Assembly: GCA_025526915.1 (NCBI GenBank)
Contig: JAHLKH010000013.1
Span: 175,224 to 239,223, forward strand
DNA: 64,000 nt
From: Entophlyctis helioformis
Taxonomy: Eukaryota; Chytridiomycota; Chytridiomycetes; Chytridiales; Chytriomycetaceae
Direction of reading: 5' to 3'
Made by a program: the position numbers and the translations under genes. The notes under the pieces were generated by a model, which saw only the letters and a list, made by a program, of their open reading frames with translations, made no database searches and was not told the origin of the DNA. The stretch's first letter is position 1, and each line of letters opens with the position of its first letter. Positions 36,025-46,011 of the stretch are shown here, piece by piece.

Positions 36025-37921
36025 ATGGGAGTCGTTGGCGCGACTGTACCCATCGACAAAGCAGGTGGTAGCAAAACCCTTGATCCCACAACCCTTCTCT
36101 CGGGTGCAATTCAGGTCGTGGTACAGCCCCCTCAAACACTGCAGCAGCACAACACAGAGCGTCCGCCCATCCAGTGTGTTGTGCATGTGGACATTCTCAG
36201 TCTTTTTGCCGGCGATATCTACAAAGCAGCACCAATACTGCTGGCACAGCCAGAGGAAAACTGGACGCCGACACTCGAGCCGCTCATTGCCAGCCTCGCA
36301 GCATCGATTGGAAAGCTCCACACAGTCCGGCTCCATGTCGATGGCTCGCTTCTCAACACCAATATCAAGGCTGTCCGCACTGAGCAGGCACGGGTAAATT
36401 TGGAAGCAGCATTGTCGATCCAGACAATGGTGGCCAAGCGAAAAGCAGACCAGAAAGGCAACAGGCTCACAAAGTATGCCACTTGCTGCTGTTGATTTGC
36501 ATGCCGTGCTGACTGAGTGCCTTTCCAGGGACGAGATCCAGTCACTCCAGTGGGCGTTTCCATTGACATGCGCACGCAAGGCGGCAATCTGTGGGGCCAT
36601 TGGGGGTCTTCTTGGATACTTTGGGGAAGGGTCATCTGTGTGCCTTTGCAAGAATGAGGCGGATGTTTGCATTGCATGCCGCGTGTGTGAAGCAAGGTTG
36701 GTTTGTCTTCTGCATGCTTCTCCAATCCATGGCTCACGCGCCTTTCTTGACAGCAATGTGCTGGTTGTCGTCATCAGTGGTGATACTGACCTCATCTTTC
36801 ATTGTGCCGGCTATTGCCCTGTCCTGCTGCTGCAAATGCGCGGCAGACAGATTGCACAGATGAGATCGTACAACCACCCAGGTGTAGCATCTATTGCAGC
36901 CACCTTTGACTTGCCAGAGATTCTTGACATCTGCCGGTTGGCGGCAGCAGCAGCAAGAAATGACTATTTTCATTGTGATGAGATTGGTATGTTGGCTTGC
37001 CTGCTTTGCAATTTTGGATGCCATGCGCTGCGACCTTGACTTACTCGTGATGCTGCAATGTTGACTTGCAAGGGATCGTCACGGCTGCAAAGTGCATTAT
37101 GGCATGCATTCGTTTTGAGGCAACATGGGCAGGGATCACTGTCGCAGAGTTCCGTCAATGCCTGCAAGACCCAGACCTTGCCAGGATGTTTGTGGACGTC
37201 TTCAAGGCCTCATTTATGTTGCAGATGTACAAGATCGGCGGCAAGCCTCTTGCTCAATCGTTCAGCAATGCCTTCGCGGTGTTTCTCAACCGTGACGAAA
37301 CTGGAGCGGATATTGGAGAGTTCACAGACCAAAGCCATGGTTGTTATGGGGATGTTTTTGCTCAAATGATACCGCTGTAAGTCTTGCTTTGGATGCACTT
37401 GGACAGCATGGCATTGACATGAATGCATGCACCATCCAATGGCAACAGCAGGACTACCAACAGGGCCGCCTCGGCTCGAAAAAAGTAGGTGTGCTTGTGA
37501 TCTCTGGAGGATTCTCATGGCACTGACTCTGAGGGATGCCACTGGCAGATCTGCCTCTGCATGCACAGCCTACAGCAACTGCTGCTTGAGCCACACGGCA
37601 CAGCAGCTGAAGGGTAATGCCAGTGGTGCGGTTTGGCACCTTACACGGGATGAAGTCATGGTGCTCGCCAAGCACATTGTCAACACAAGGCAACTGGACG
37701 ACGTTTTTGTCATGCTCAATGGCTGCTGTGTCGTGTTTAGCTGTGTTCTCCGATGCACGGCAGATCAGCTTGCCGATGACATTCTCAACGGCCGCGACAT
37801 CCTTGCTGATATCTGCGAGAATGCAAGCAAGCAGCTGCTGCAGGCTGTGCATGACTGGCGTATTGCTAAAGAAGCATATGCAAGGCTCAGTGCGGCTGGC
37901 AAGATTCTTTATCATGCATTG
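36025..37921 (+). other. XPG/FEN1-like nuclease domain region of the composite gene (intact exons)
   Basis: Six exons splice without stop or frameshift. The first is 149 codons and ends RLTK, with a donor at about 36472. The second begins DEIQSLQWAF and ends in the KNEADVCIAC segment. The third carries ISGDTDLIFH and ends FHCDEIG. The fourth resumes GIVTAAKCIMACIRFE, completing the helix-two-turn-helix. A short exon and a 124-codon exon (LTRDEVMVLAKHI...AAGKILYHAL) follow. XPG-family enzymes cut 5' flaps and branched DNA; activity here is inferred only from the conserved acidic residues. Confidence 0.75.
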
Positions 37922-37973
37922 GTGGGTTTTGCGAGGCTTGGATGCATGTCTTGGCTGTCCACTGCATGCTGTT

Positions 37974-38157
37974 TGTAGTACTGGGCCGCCAGACGGGCTT
38001 GCCGGCTGGTCTCGGGGCAGTGAGTATGCACGCAGGGGAACGGCGGGCAGACGACTGCAAGAACGGGGGAAACCAGAGCGGCCGGTGCGGCCCGACAATG
38101 TCTGTCCGGTCACGTGGATCACGTGGATCACGTGACCGCGACCGAGCATCCGTTACA
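37974..38157 (+). repeat. Terminal repeat copy A (LTR-like)
   Basis: 184 bp with ends TGTAG...TTACA. It holds three CACGTG hexamers spaced 9 bp apart in the CACGTGGAT run near its right end. Confidence 0.85.
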
Positions 38158-39534
38158 CTCCCCCCAGTGTAGACAGCCACTCATAAGAAAGAAGAGTGGA
38201 TGAACAGCGACTAAGAGGATGCATGGGCGTTGCACACACAAGAAGCAGAGGTGTGGGCAACAATGGACGCGAAGGACACAGGACGGGGAACCGTGCGCAC
38301 AGAGCAACAAGGAGAGAGAGAGATGGAGTGGATGGAAGGGGAAGAGATGGAGAGGTGGCTTGGATGGAAGAGGGAAAGGTGGAGAGGTGGACAGATCAGG
38401 GCCGAGAGGGTGAACATGGTCAACAGACACATGAACAGGTGGACAAGCCGGATGGTGCGGCGATCAGGATGGAAAGGCAACAGCAGCTGCGAGATCGTGC
38501 CGGTGGTGACCGAGCTGACGTGCATGGCTGTGTTGGTGTAAGCTGATCCGAATGTGGTCAGAGCTGTACGGTGTAGGGTGGCGGCTGATGGCTGGTCAGG
38601 GACGCAGTGTGGGTTCAAGTGGCGATCCAAAAGGGATCCCACCCCAGACTCCTCTCGCAAGAGGCACCGAGCATGGCCTGGATACCCGGTCCAGGAGCTG
38701 ATGCTGAGCTACAGATGTGCAACGTGCTGGGGCCGGTGTCTGCAGGCTGTGGCCGATGGATGCTGATGCTGAGACCAATGGCGGCTGGGTGGCTGAGGCG
38801 GCTGATGCTGCCAAGGCCGGGGTGATGAACGCGCCCGTCGACGAGAACATCGTGCTGCAGAAGCAGCGAGGCACAAGCCGATCCAGTGGTGGTTGATATG
38901 GCGGACAATGCAGCTGCGGCAGATGCAGGCTGTGCCGTGCTGACGCGAATGCCGATACTGACGTGCTGATCCAGATGTGGTCAGGACTGATCGGCGTGGT
39001 TGTGGCGGCTGACGAAAGTTGCAGCAGTGCAGTTGAGGGTGTAAGTGGTGATCGGCTGTGGATCCCGCCCCAACTCCTCTCACAGGAGGCACAGAGCATG
39101 CCTGGAGACAATGTCCAGAAGCAGATGCGGCGACAAGCAGGTGGAGCTGATGCTGGCGAGCGAGCTGATGCTGGCAGATATCAAACCATGCGACGGAAGG
39201 CGAGTGTGAGGCGGCTGTAAAGAGGCATAGGATGCCAGAGCCGGTGGGTGGATGACGACACTGCCCACTGCCAGCTGCTGACCAAGACGCATGAAAAAAA
39301 AAGTGCGCTGGTGCACAGCGGCCAGTGTCGACAAGCGGATGCCGCGAGAGCACAGGAGCGTTGAGACGAGGACGTCCAGTGTGCGAGACTCGAGGCGCAA
39401 CTCCGCAGGGCCTGGGTGGCAAGACTGCCGACCGCCAGCAGGCCCTGGTTCCAGCCGAGGCAGCAGAGGCGGCGAGGATGTCCAGCCAAGCTCACCAATG
39501 CTGCCCCGACCGAAAAAAAAAGTTGGGTTCTTGC
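38158..39534 (+). other. Non-coding interior of the LTR-like element
   Basis: It contains a purine-rich minisatellite (about 38305-38420, GGATGGA/GGAGAGG motifs) and two diverged tandem copies of a block of about 430 bp. Both start near GCTGATCC(G/A)(A/G)ATGTGGTCA (about 38542 and 38968) and both carry GGATCCC(A/G)CCCC..CTCCTCTC. CTGATG-rich low-complexity sequence fills the rest. There is no gag, pol or other recognisable frame. Confidence 0.55.
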
Positions 39535-39727
39535 TGTAGTACTGGGCCTCCAGGCGGACTTGCCGGCTGGTCTCGGGGCAGTGAGTATGCACGCAGGGGA
39601 ACGGCGGGCAGACGACTGCAAGAACGGGGGAAACCAGAGCGGCCGGTGCGGCCCGACAATGTCTGTCCGGTCACGTGGGTCACGTGGATCACGTGGATCA
39701 CGTGACCGCGACCGAGCATCCGTTACA
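39535..39727 (+). repeat. Terminal repeat copy B (LTR-like)
   Basis: 193 bp, a near-identical partner of copy A, with four CACGTG hexamers instead of three; the single 9-bp unit accounts for the whole length difference. Confidence 0.85.
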
Positions 39728-40288
39728 ATCCATACCTGGTCACACCAGCCATGCAGGCTGAGCGTGATAAGGAGCAAGCTGAGCAAGCTGAGAAGGCCAA
39801 GACCAAGAAGTTCATCCAGGAGCACAAGAAGGATGCGAGCAGGCAAGCCCGCCAGGCTCCATCTGAGGACGAGACACGGGCGTAAGTGGCATATGGCATG
39901 GCATGTGCCTTGAGTGTGTGTGCTGACCGGTGCGTTCTTTGACAGATACGAGCGTGGTGAAAGATCAGCGATAGAGCAGATGCTTGAAAAGATCCACCGC
40001 ATGATGGCATTGCCAGTCATGACAGCTGCTGCTGCCATCCATGGCAATGAGGCAAGGCTGGTGGAGAGCACATACGATCGCCCTGAGCAGATCGTCAAAA
40101 TGGAGGTATGAGTTTGGATTGCCATGTCGCTCTGCATGTCTGGCTTTGTGTATGCTGACTTGTGCTACACACAGGAAATGCTCTCTGGAGATCCAATGCT
40201 TGCAAAGTATTTTGGACGCCAGGCCAAGACGGCACCGGCAACACAGACCTGCGGTTCACTTTCAGAAAGCATCTTCAATGGCGTGTAC

Positions 40289-40291
40289 TGA
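40289..40291 (+). other. In-frame TGA in the composite gene
   Basis: The frame reads SESIFNGVY-TGA-YTADVRRACITMIGAIV and continues open on both sides. One substitution (TGG to TGA) would explain it. It is alternatively the true end of an XPG-like gene. Confidence 0.6.
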
Positions 40292-40364
40292 TACACGGCC
40301 GACGTGCGGCGTGCATGCATCACTATGATTGGCGCCATTGTTAAAGAGCTCGTCGCGCTCAACC

Positions 40365-40633
40365 CATATTGTAACGGATGCTCAGTCGCGGTCACGTGAT
40401 CCACGTGATCCACGTGACCAGACAGACATTGTCGGGCCGCACTGGCCGCTCTGGTTTTCCCCGTTCTTGCAGTCGTCTGCCCGCTGTTCCCCTGCGTGCA
40501 TACTCACTGCCCCGAGACCAGGTCTGTGCTGCCTCCCAATGAAGTAGTCGTCTGCCCACCGTTCCCCTGCGTGCATACTCACTGCCCCGAGACCAGCCGG
40601 CAAGTCCGCCTGGAGGCCCAGTGCTACACATAT
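40365..40633 (-). mobile_element. Solo LTR-like insertion with 5-bp target duplication, inside an exon
   Basis: A third copy of the repeat (259 bp, 40370-40628) lies in reverse orientation, flanked by CATAT on both sides. It carries an internal duplication of about 51 bp (from CAGTCGTCTGCCC to CCCGAGACCA) separated by about 24 bp of unique sequence, which explains the 75 extra bases over copy A. Removing the element and one CATAT joins ALNPY to APLPLKFCVMEA in the same frame. The element has in-frame stops, so it disrupts the host frame. Confidence 0.85.
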
Positions 40634-42607
40634 GCACCGCTGCCACTCAAGTTCTGTGTCATGGAGGCCAGGAGGAATGGTGAGATGGAATATGTGTATA
40701 TTGATCCTGATCACTTCAAAGACGAGAGCGCGTGGCTCTACGCCACTGGATGCATCCTCAGATGGCCCGTTAATGCCCGGCGCATGTATGGCGAGGCCCG
40801 CTCTGCAGCAACACCGACATTGCTCACTATGGCGACTTGGTGAGACTTGAGGCAGGCACAATGGTCAAGATCTGCACCTTCACCAACGACACAGCACCAG
40901 CAGTAGCAACAGCAGCACCAGCAGCAGTAGCCGCCGCATCCAGCAGCACCATGCCCAACCACCAGCCATCGAGCCACCACTACAACGGGCAGTACCATTG
41001 GCAAATGATCTGCTCAAGGTGCTCACAAACAGCACCTCTAGTGGCGAGGGAGCCGTCACGATGCTTCTGCGATACCTGGGCTACATTCTCACTGGTCAGG
41101 AGTCAGTCATGCTGCAGGCAACAAAGCATGTGGCCCACTCGTGGATCGTGACCATCATGCAGATGATCATCAACCGCGAATGGACACAGCAGATGATTTG
41201 GGACAGCATGACCAAGATGCAGGCTGGTGTGGCGTGGGCAGCCAAGATGGACGCGACGCAGGCCGGCTCATTGCTGTCAGCCATTGTGCACATGGACGCA
41301 AGCACGATGCATGCCGTTTTGCCTGGCAGGCTTGACACAGTTTGTGTGTAGCTGCTCGGAAGACATCTATGGCAACTTGCACGGGGCATCTGTGGCATGC
41401 TTGCTGTGCACTTCATGACCCACCAGTTGATGCTCATTGACTGGGCAATCCACCGACTGATTCCTGGTATATCTGCTGACAAGGCAGCGGAATTTGCCAA
41501 GGCAATGGATACAGCCACTGGGACGCCACGTCTGGCACGCCACTGTCAACCAGACAAGACGGACGCGTTGTCGAGATCCCACAAGCACTGCACAGGCTCA
41601 CGGCGGTCGTGCGCAACAAGTCGCTGTCAGAGGCGGCAAGTTCAAGCAGTTGTGTGATCTCGCAGGCTCATCCCTCAAGTTGTGTCCGCAGCCTGCAGGC
41701 CGCGATCCGTTTGTCCTCATCACTGAGACGACGCTCTTTCTGGCAGTGATGAGGACAAAGGATGAGCGCATCCGTGGCAATCAGGATCCTGCTTTGCAGG
41801 CATTGAGACTACAGCTTCTGGCTGCACTTGGTTGGTCGCACTGCCTGTATATGCCATGTGTACACAATTTGATGCTGACACTGCACTTTTCTCCAAGGCT
41901 ACAAAGATGCCGAGTCAGCTCTTGCGTCATCCAACAAGGATATCCAAGACGCATTCAGCGCAAGTCGCGAGGTTTGCATCTTTGACATCCTTCTCCCAGG
42001 TCTCCGCCCCAAGAACGGTCGCTTCCAGACACCTTCAGAAGCCAAAGATGAGATGGACACGGTTACCAAGGCCACAGCCAAGGCGACGTGAGAGGCCGAT
42101 GAGCAGGGTCTGGATGGCAAGGAGCGCAAGAAGCATATCAAGGCTGCGATTGATGCTGTGCGTCCAGCAAGACCAACCAAGCGGACACGGCTGGGCAGCA
42201 TCATGACGGATGGATACAGCATCTACCAGCTGGCACTGGACTGCCGCACAAACCGTCCAGAGTCACCTCGCAGTATGTGGCGTGCTTGAATGCGATGGTG
42301 CACACATTGGTTCTGACTGCCGCCTTGCTCTGCATATCCAATCTGGTGTCTTCAGGCGAGCAGCCGTGGCTTGTTGACAAGGCTGATGGCAAGCCCGATT
42401 ACATTAACGGCGAATGTGAGTTGCTGTGCCAATCCAGACGCACACTTGTTGTCCACACCAACTGACATGCCATCCACAGCCGCCGATCCAGCCAACCTAT
42501 CAGCCACCAAGCCATACACGCCCAATCCTGTAAGCCACTTGCATGCTAAACTCGCGCATTGGTGCACATGCATTGCACATTCCTCACTCATGCCATGGCA
42601 TGACAGG

Positions 42608-44081
42608 GCAAGCGCAACTTTTATGCCTCACAGCGACTGCGCAACATCATCAATGCCAACAATCTGTTCACTGACCAAGGCTACCAGACTGTTCGCGTTG
42701 TCAGCTTTGATTGGGGCCAGCGGTACCTGTATGGCGCGTCCAGTATCTTGGTTGATCTCAGAGACTTTTCGTATAAGCTCGAGTCCAACTACGTGCTCTC
42801 CTCTGGCATGTTTCAAGCTGAGCGTGACTTTCAGCGGTGGTATGCATGCAATGACTCTGCCATGCGCACTCTTGACCAGATCAACTCACAGTGCCTGCCT
42901 CCTGTGCCAGGCTCAACAATCGATATGCCAAGGCAACTGACATCCAAGCGGCCATCGCATTCAAGACAGCAAAGCATGCCGATCCAAACGTCAAGCCTGG
43001 CGAGAGAGCCTTTTGGGATCTGCGCTGTCATGCATACTGCACGCCATTCCTCAATGCACGGGTACGTTTTCTCTGTTTCTGGATGCCCATTGGCATGGCC
43101 GCCATGCTGCTTGATCGCCTGCTGATCACACTGGATGGCATGGCATGGCATGGCATTCCACAGAAGGTCAAGGCCAAGCGGTTTGCCATGCGCAGCAGCC
43201 GCACATCTGATCGCGGAAACGCTCTTGAGGGCATCATGAAGCTGGCAGGATCGACCACTAGATATCGCGCATCTCCTGCGTCTCAAGGCCTGCCCTTCGA
43301 CCAAACAAAGCCGGCAGAGGACAACATCCCAGTTGTCTGGGCATTGGGCATCGACTTTACTGGCAAGGGTGGCCGGCATGCTGTGTTTGAGAAGTTTCTC
43401 ATCAGGCATCTGCGGTCGTCTGGATATGCCTATGTGCGTCTGATGCCACACTGTCCATCCATCCATCTGTGCACCAACTGACCACACGATCCTGCACACA
43501 CACACACACACACACAGATCTACCGCTGCAACGAGAACCTGACCAGCCAGATGTGCCCGCAGTGCAAGCAGCGCATCCCATACAAGAACCGCACCAACCT
43601 GCGACGCTACGAGTGCATACCATGCACGACCGTCTACCACCGCGATGTGCTTGGAGCCACCAACATCGGGATGGTCGCACTGTGGCATCTACTCTTTGGA
43701 CACCGGCCGCTCTACTTGACGCACACCAAAGCCGACAGCAATCCAGCCACGACAGAGTACCTTGCAGACATCGCGGCAATGCATCTATTCATCCAGGATT
43801 GTGCACGAAATGCTCCGTCTGTTGTCCCACAGCCTCAAACGCGGAAACACTTCAAGTCGCATGTGGCCTCATGGGACCAGATCAGCCTGCCGTCCTGTGG
43901 CGTTCAAGACGTGCTGTACAGCAGCGTTCAAGACACGGACCATCCGTCGTCCAGCTGCGACCAGCACGCAGACAGCCTGCCCTCAAGTCACTTGACCTGC
44001 ATCCCACACAGTGACTTGTTTGACTACCAACTCTTTGAATCGGGGCACCTCCCGATCGACCTAACGGGTCACTTTTTCTAA
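42608..44081 (+). other. Fanzor catalytic region (RuvC-like with zinc finger)
   Basis: This region holds the RuvC-I-like Asp of SFDWGQRYLYGA, then ATDIQAAIAF, a basic exon (KVKAKRFAMRSS), the ALGIDFTGKGGRH strand, and the last exon. That exon starts YRCNENLTSQMC and has the CxxC...CxxC zinc ribbon and RDVLGATNI. In TnpB/Fanzor the Glu before the TS and the Asp of RD complete the RuvC triad, and both are present. The last exon adds an unusual C-terminal tail of about 145 residues. An intron before the zinc-finger exon ends in a (CA)n tract at 43495-43519. Confidence 0.85.
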
Positions 44082-44251
44082 CGATAAAGGTAAGACCCTC
44101 GTTGGATGTGCCTCGCCCGCCTGTCGTCGCATGCTCGTTGCTGACTCGAACCTTCCATCGTGTGATATGTGGCTTGCATTCGACGCCTCTTGCGACGAAT
44201 TTAACTCCAAAATCCTTGGTGATTGTATCTTTATCGGGCCGAATCTTCATT
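44082..44251. other. Region 3' of the Fanzor stop; candidate guide-RNA or element-end region
   Basis: 170 bp between the Fanzor stop and the convergent eIF2B alpha stop. It has inverted 8-bp arms, CGATAAAG just after the stop and CTTTATCG about 140 bp later. Fanzor and TnpB guide RNAs are normally encoded at and beyond the 3' end of the ORF, so this is where one would be expected. Nothing in the sequence proves it. Confidence 0.25.
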
Positions 44252-45860
44252 TCACATAGATTGGACTGAGAGCAACATAGTCAGCTGACTTGCATCAAGG
44301 GGGCAGCAGCACGACAACGAGCAACATACTAAGCTGTTCTGCAACACCAGATGGAGTTAAAACACCAACGTTTGTGAAAATGAGGCTGATATAGGCAGGC
44401 GGTGTGAAGTCGATCGTTGTGTTGCTCATCTGCCGTGCAAAAGTCAGTCATGCATGCGTACTGAATCCATGCAGCAAGATGCCATGCATCGCAACCTTCG
44501 CAAGCCATACCTTGATCTCTCCATTGTCATCTTCATCCTTGAAGTACATGCTCGAGGTGATGGGCAGGTCGTCCTGGTTGAGCGGGAACAGCTGCACAAA
44601 CTTGTAGCTATCGAAGAGGCAAGGGATGAGCGCCGAGCCGATTCCGCATGCACATACAAACGCCACATGCATGTGCGGGACACGGCGCGTTTACCTTTCC
44701 GTCACACAATAGACCGGCTTGTTGACGGCCTTGGCCACGACTGCAACTTGATATGTGCCGACCTGGTTGATGATGCCGCCGTTCTGGACAACACCCTCAG
44801 CGCCAACCAGCACCATGTCGACCTTGCCAATCACGGTTCCAACAGCAGCGTCGTTGATGAGTGCAGCAGGGATGCCTTCTCCGCGCAACTCTGCGACGGC
44901 TCTTCTGCCCGAGTCTGAGGGCTTGGCATCCGTGACAATGACCTTGAAGCGGCACTGCGCAAAGGCCAACTTTAGAAGCATCATAACGACGCGCGAGTAC
45001 GAGTGAACAAGGATAACCTGCCATTCCCGGTGCATGCCAGGAGGATGCCGGGCATTTTTACAAGTCAATCTGACTGGCATGCTTCGCTCTCGATCCCCCA
45101 CGCCACTCACCGAGTCCTCCTTGATAAACTTGACACCGCTCATTGCAGCCGATGTTCGGTGAGACTGACAGTTTTGCACCATGCTCTCTCCAAGCTGAAC
45201 GATCTTGGCTTTCCACGGCTCAAAGTCCTGTACTTGGGTTAGAACAACGAGGCCGTTGCGAGGGTCGACGCCATTCTGGCACAGGGTCGACTCACAGACT
45301 CGGCAGGGTGGCGGGTGACAAAGCGGAAGAAGAGATCGCATCCCGCAATCATCGAGATTCTGTTTTCCGGCAGTTCCTTGAGCGCATTGGCTTGCACGTC
45401 CAAGTGTTTCATAAACTCTGTCTGCGTCGATGCTGCAGCAGATCAGTCCCGTTGAGCAAAAGTGCTGGTCAGATTCGGCCGTGCCATCTCGTGCCAAGCG
45501 TGTGTCTGCAAGGCTCACCTCTGCTCTGCTTGACAAACTCGATAAGCGTCTGCCTTGCACGGCATGGTGCAGCAAGGGCAGCACACCATTGCATTGCGCA
45601 TGCAGCCGCAGAGACAACGCCAGCACCCGGTGTGTTAGCCACGGCATCCATGCTTCTGGCAGCACTCGGTTCGCTGTGCATCGTCGAACCTGGACTGCAG
45701 CAACTGGCAGCGACATGTCTGGTTTGCAGTCGATGATGCTGCGGAGAGTGTACTGGCCGTCAAATGTATCCTCTGCGGCATCGATGGCAGTTATGGGCGA
45801 AGAGAAAGCAGCGGCCTTGGAAGCCGCCGCCGCAGCAAGACGAGCACGGGCACCGGGCAT
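44252..45860 (-). CDS. EIF2B1: Translation initiation factor eIF2B subunit alpha
   Basis: A regulatory subunit of the eIF2B guanine-nucleotide exchange factor, which senses phosphorylated eIF2. The exons give SIIDCKPDMSLPVAAVQ, RQTLIEFVKQS, FMKHLDVQANALKELPENRI, LFFRFVTRHP, VILVHSYSRVVMMLL, FKVIVTDAKPSDSGRRAVAE, LINDAAVGTVIGKVDMVLVG, AEGVVQNGGIINQVGTYQ, KPVYCVTER, then KFVQLFPLNQDDLP and FTPPAYISLIFTNVGVLTPS. These follow human eIF2B alpha in order. The last short exon ends ...QSM-TGA. An Ala-rich N-terminal extension (MPGARARLAAAAASKAAAF) is not typical of the family. About six short introns interrupt it. Confidence 0.93.
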
Positions 45861-46011
45861 TGATGGTCAGGTCGTCGACAACCGCCAGAGTGTTGAGCAA
45901 GGGGGTGCCATCCGTGTCACGTGACCCTGTTCACATTTCAGTCGGCTGTTTTCAAATGGCATGCCAAATCGCGCCACGGCGAGTGGTTTCCACACACTCC
46001 ACACGAACTCA
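45861..46011. promoter_or_regulatory. Divergent promoter between eIF2B alpha and eL30
   Basis: About 150 bp separate the two translation starts, both of them translation genes. No motif can be assigned with confidence. Confidence 0.35.

Larger units (their letters stand above)
37974..39727 (+). mobile_element. Short non-coding LTR-type element (TRIM-like) with paired terminal repeats
   Basis: Two direct repeats of 184 bp (37974-38157) and 193 bp (39535-39727) flank 1,377 bp without a credible gene. Each repeat begins TGTAGTACTGGGCC and ends GCATCCGTTACA, so the ends are TG...CA as in LTRs. They are nearly identical apart from a few substitutions and one extra 9-bp unit. An A-rich purine run (GAAAAAAAAAG) lies about 15 bp before the right repeat and could be a polypurine tract. 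I see neither a convincing tRNA primer site after the left repeat nor a target duplication outside the pair. Two independently inserted MITE-like repeats are the alternative reading. Confidence 0.6.
37922..39756 (+). other. Intron of the composite gene enlarged by an LTR-like element
   Basis: The donor GTGGGT follows AAGKILYHAL and the acceptor CATGCAG precedes AERDKEQAEQAEK. Both lie at phase 0, so the join is in frame. Removing the 1,754-bp element leaves an 81-bp intron, the size usual in this gene. Confidence 0.65.
36025..44081 (+). pseudogene. Composite XPG/FEN1-like nuclease plus Fanzor (RNA-guided nuclease family), damaged copy
   Basis: The N-terminal part is an XPG/FEN1 fold. The acidic positions are VHVDILS (FEN1 D34), LHVDGSLL (D86), KNEADVC (E158, with Asp at the E160 position), ISGDTDLI (D179/D181) and AAAARNDYFHCDEIG (D233, H2TH). 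The C-terminal part is Fanzor: SIMTDGYSIYQ, RuvC-I-like VVSFDWGQRYLYGA, a glycine-rich ALGIDFTGKGGRH segment, NENLTSQMCPQC, RRYECIPCTTVYHRD and GATNIGMVALWHLL. About 17 introns join in phase from 36.0 to 44.1 kb, predicting roughly 1,640 residues, far longer than usual Fanzors. The lesions are TGA at 40289, an LTR-like insertion at 40370, TAG at 41349, a one-base loss near 41637, TGA at 42089 and a shift near 42920. Alternatively, TGA 40289 ends a separate XPG-like gene upstream of a Fanzor pseudogene. Confidence 0.72.

Noticed and set aside
38158..38200. tRNA primer-binding site after the left LTR-like repeat
   Set aside because: The sequence CTCCCCCCAGTG does not look like the complement of a common tRNA 3' end, so a retrotransposon origin is not proven this way.
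38195..38660. Frames of 100-150 codons within the LTR-like element
   Set aside because: They run through purine-rich minisatellite and low-complexity DNA on both strands and match no gag, pol or other domain.
40289..42091. Recoded TGA (alternative genetic code) to explain stops in the composite gene
   Set aside because: TGA ends SNRNP40, TAF2, dynein, AlaRS and others at the expected places, and one of the stops is TAG.
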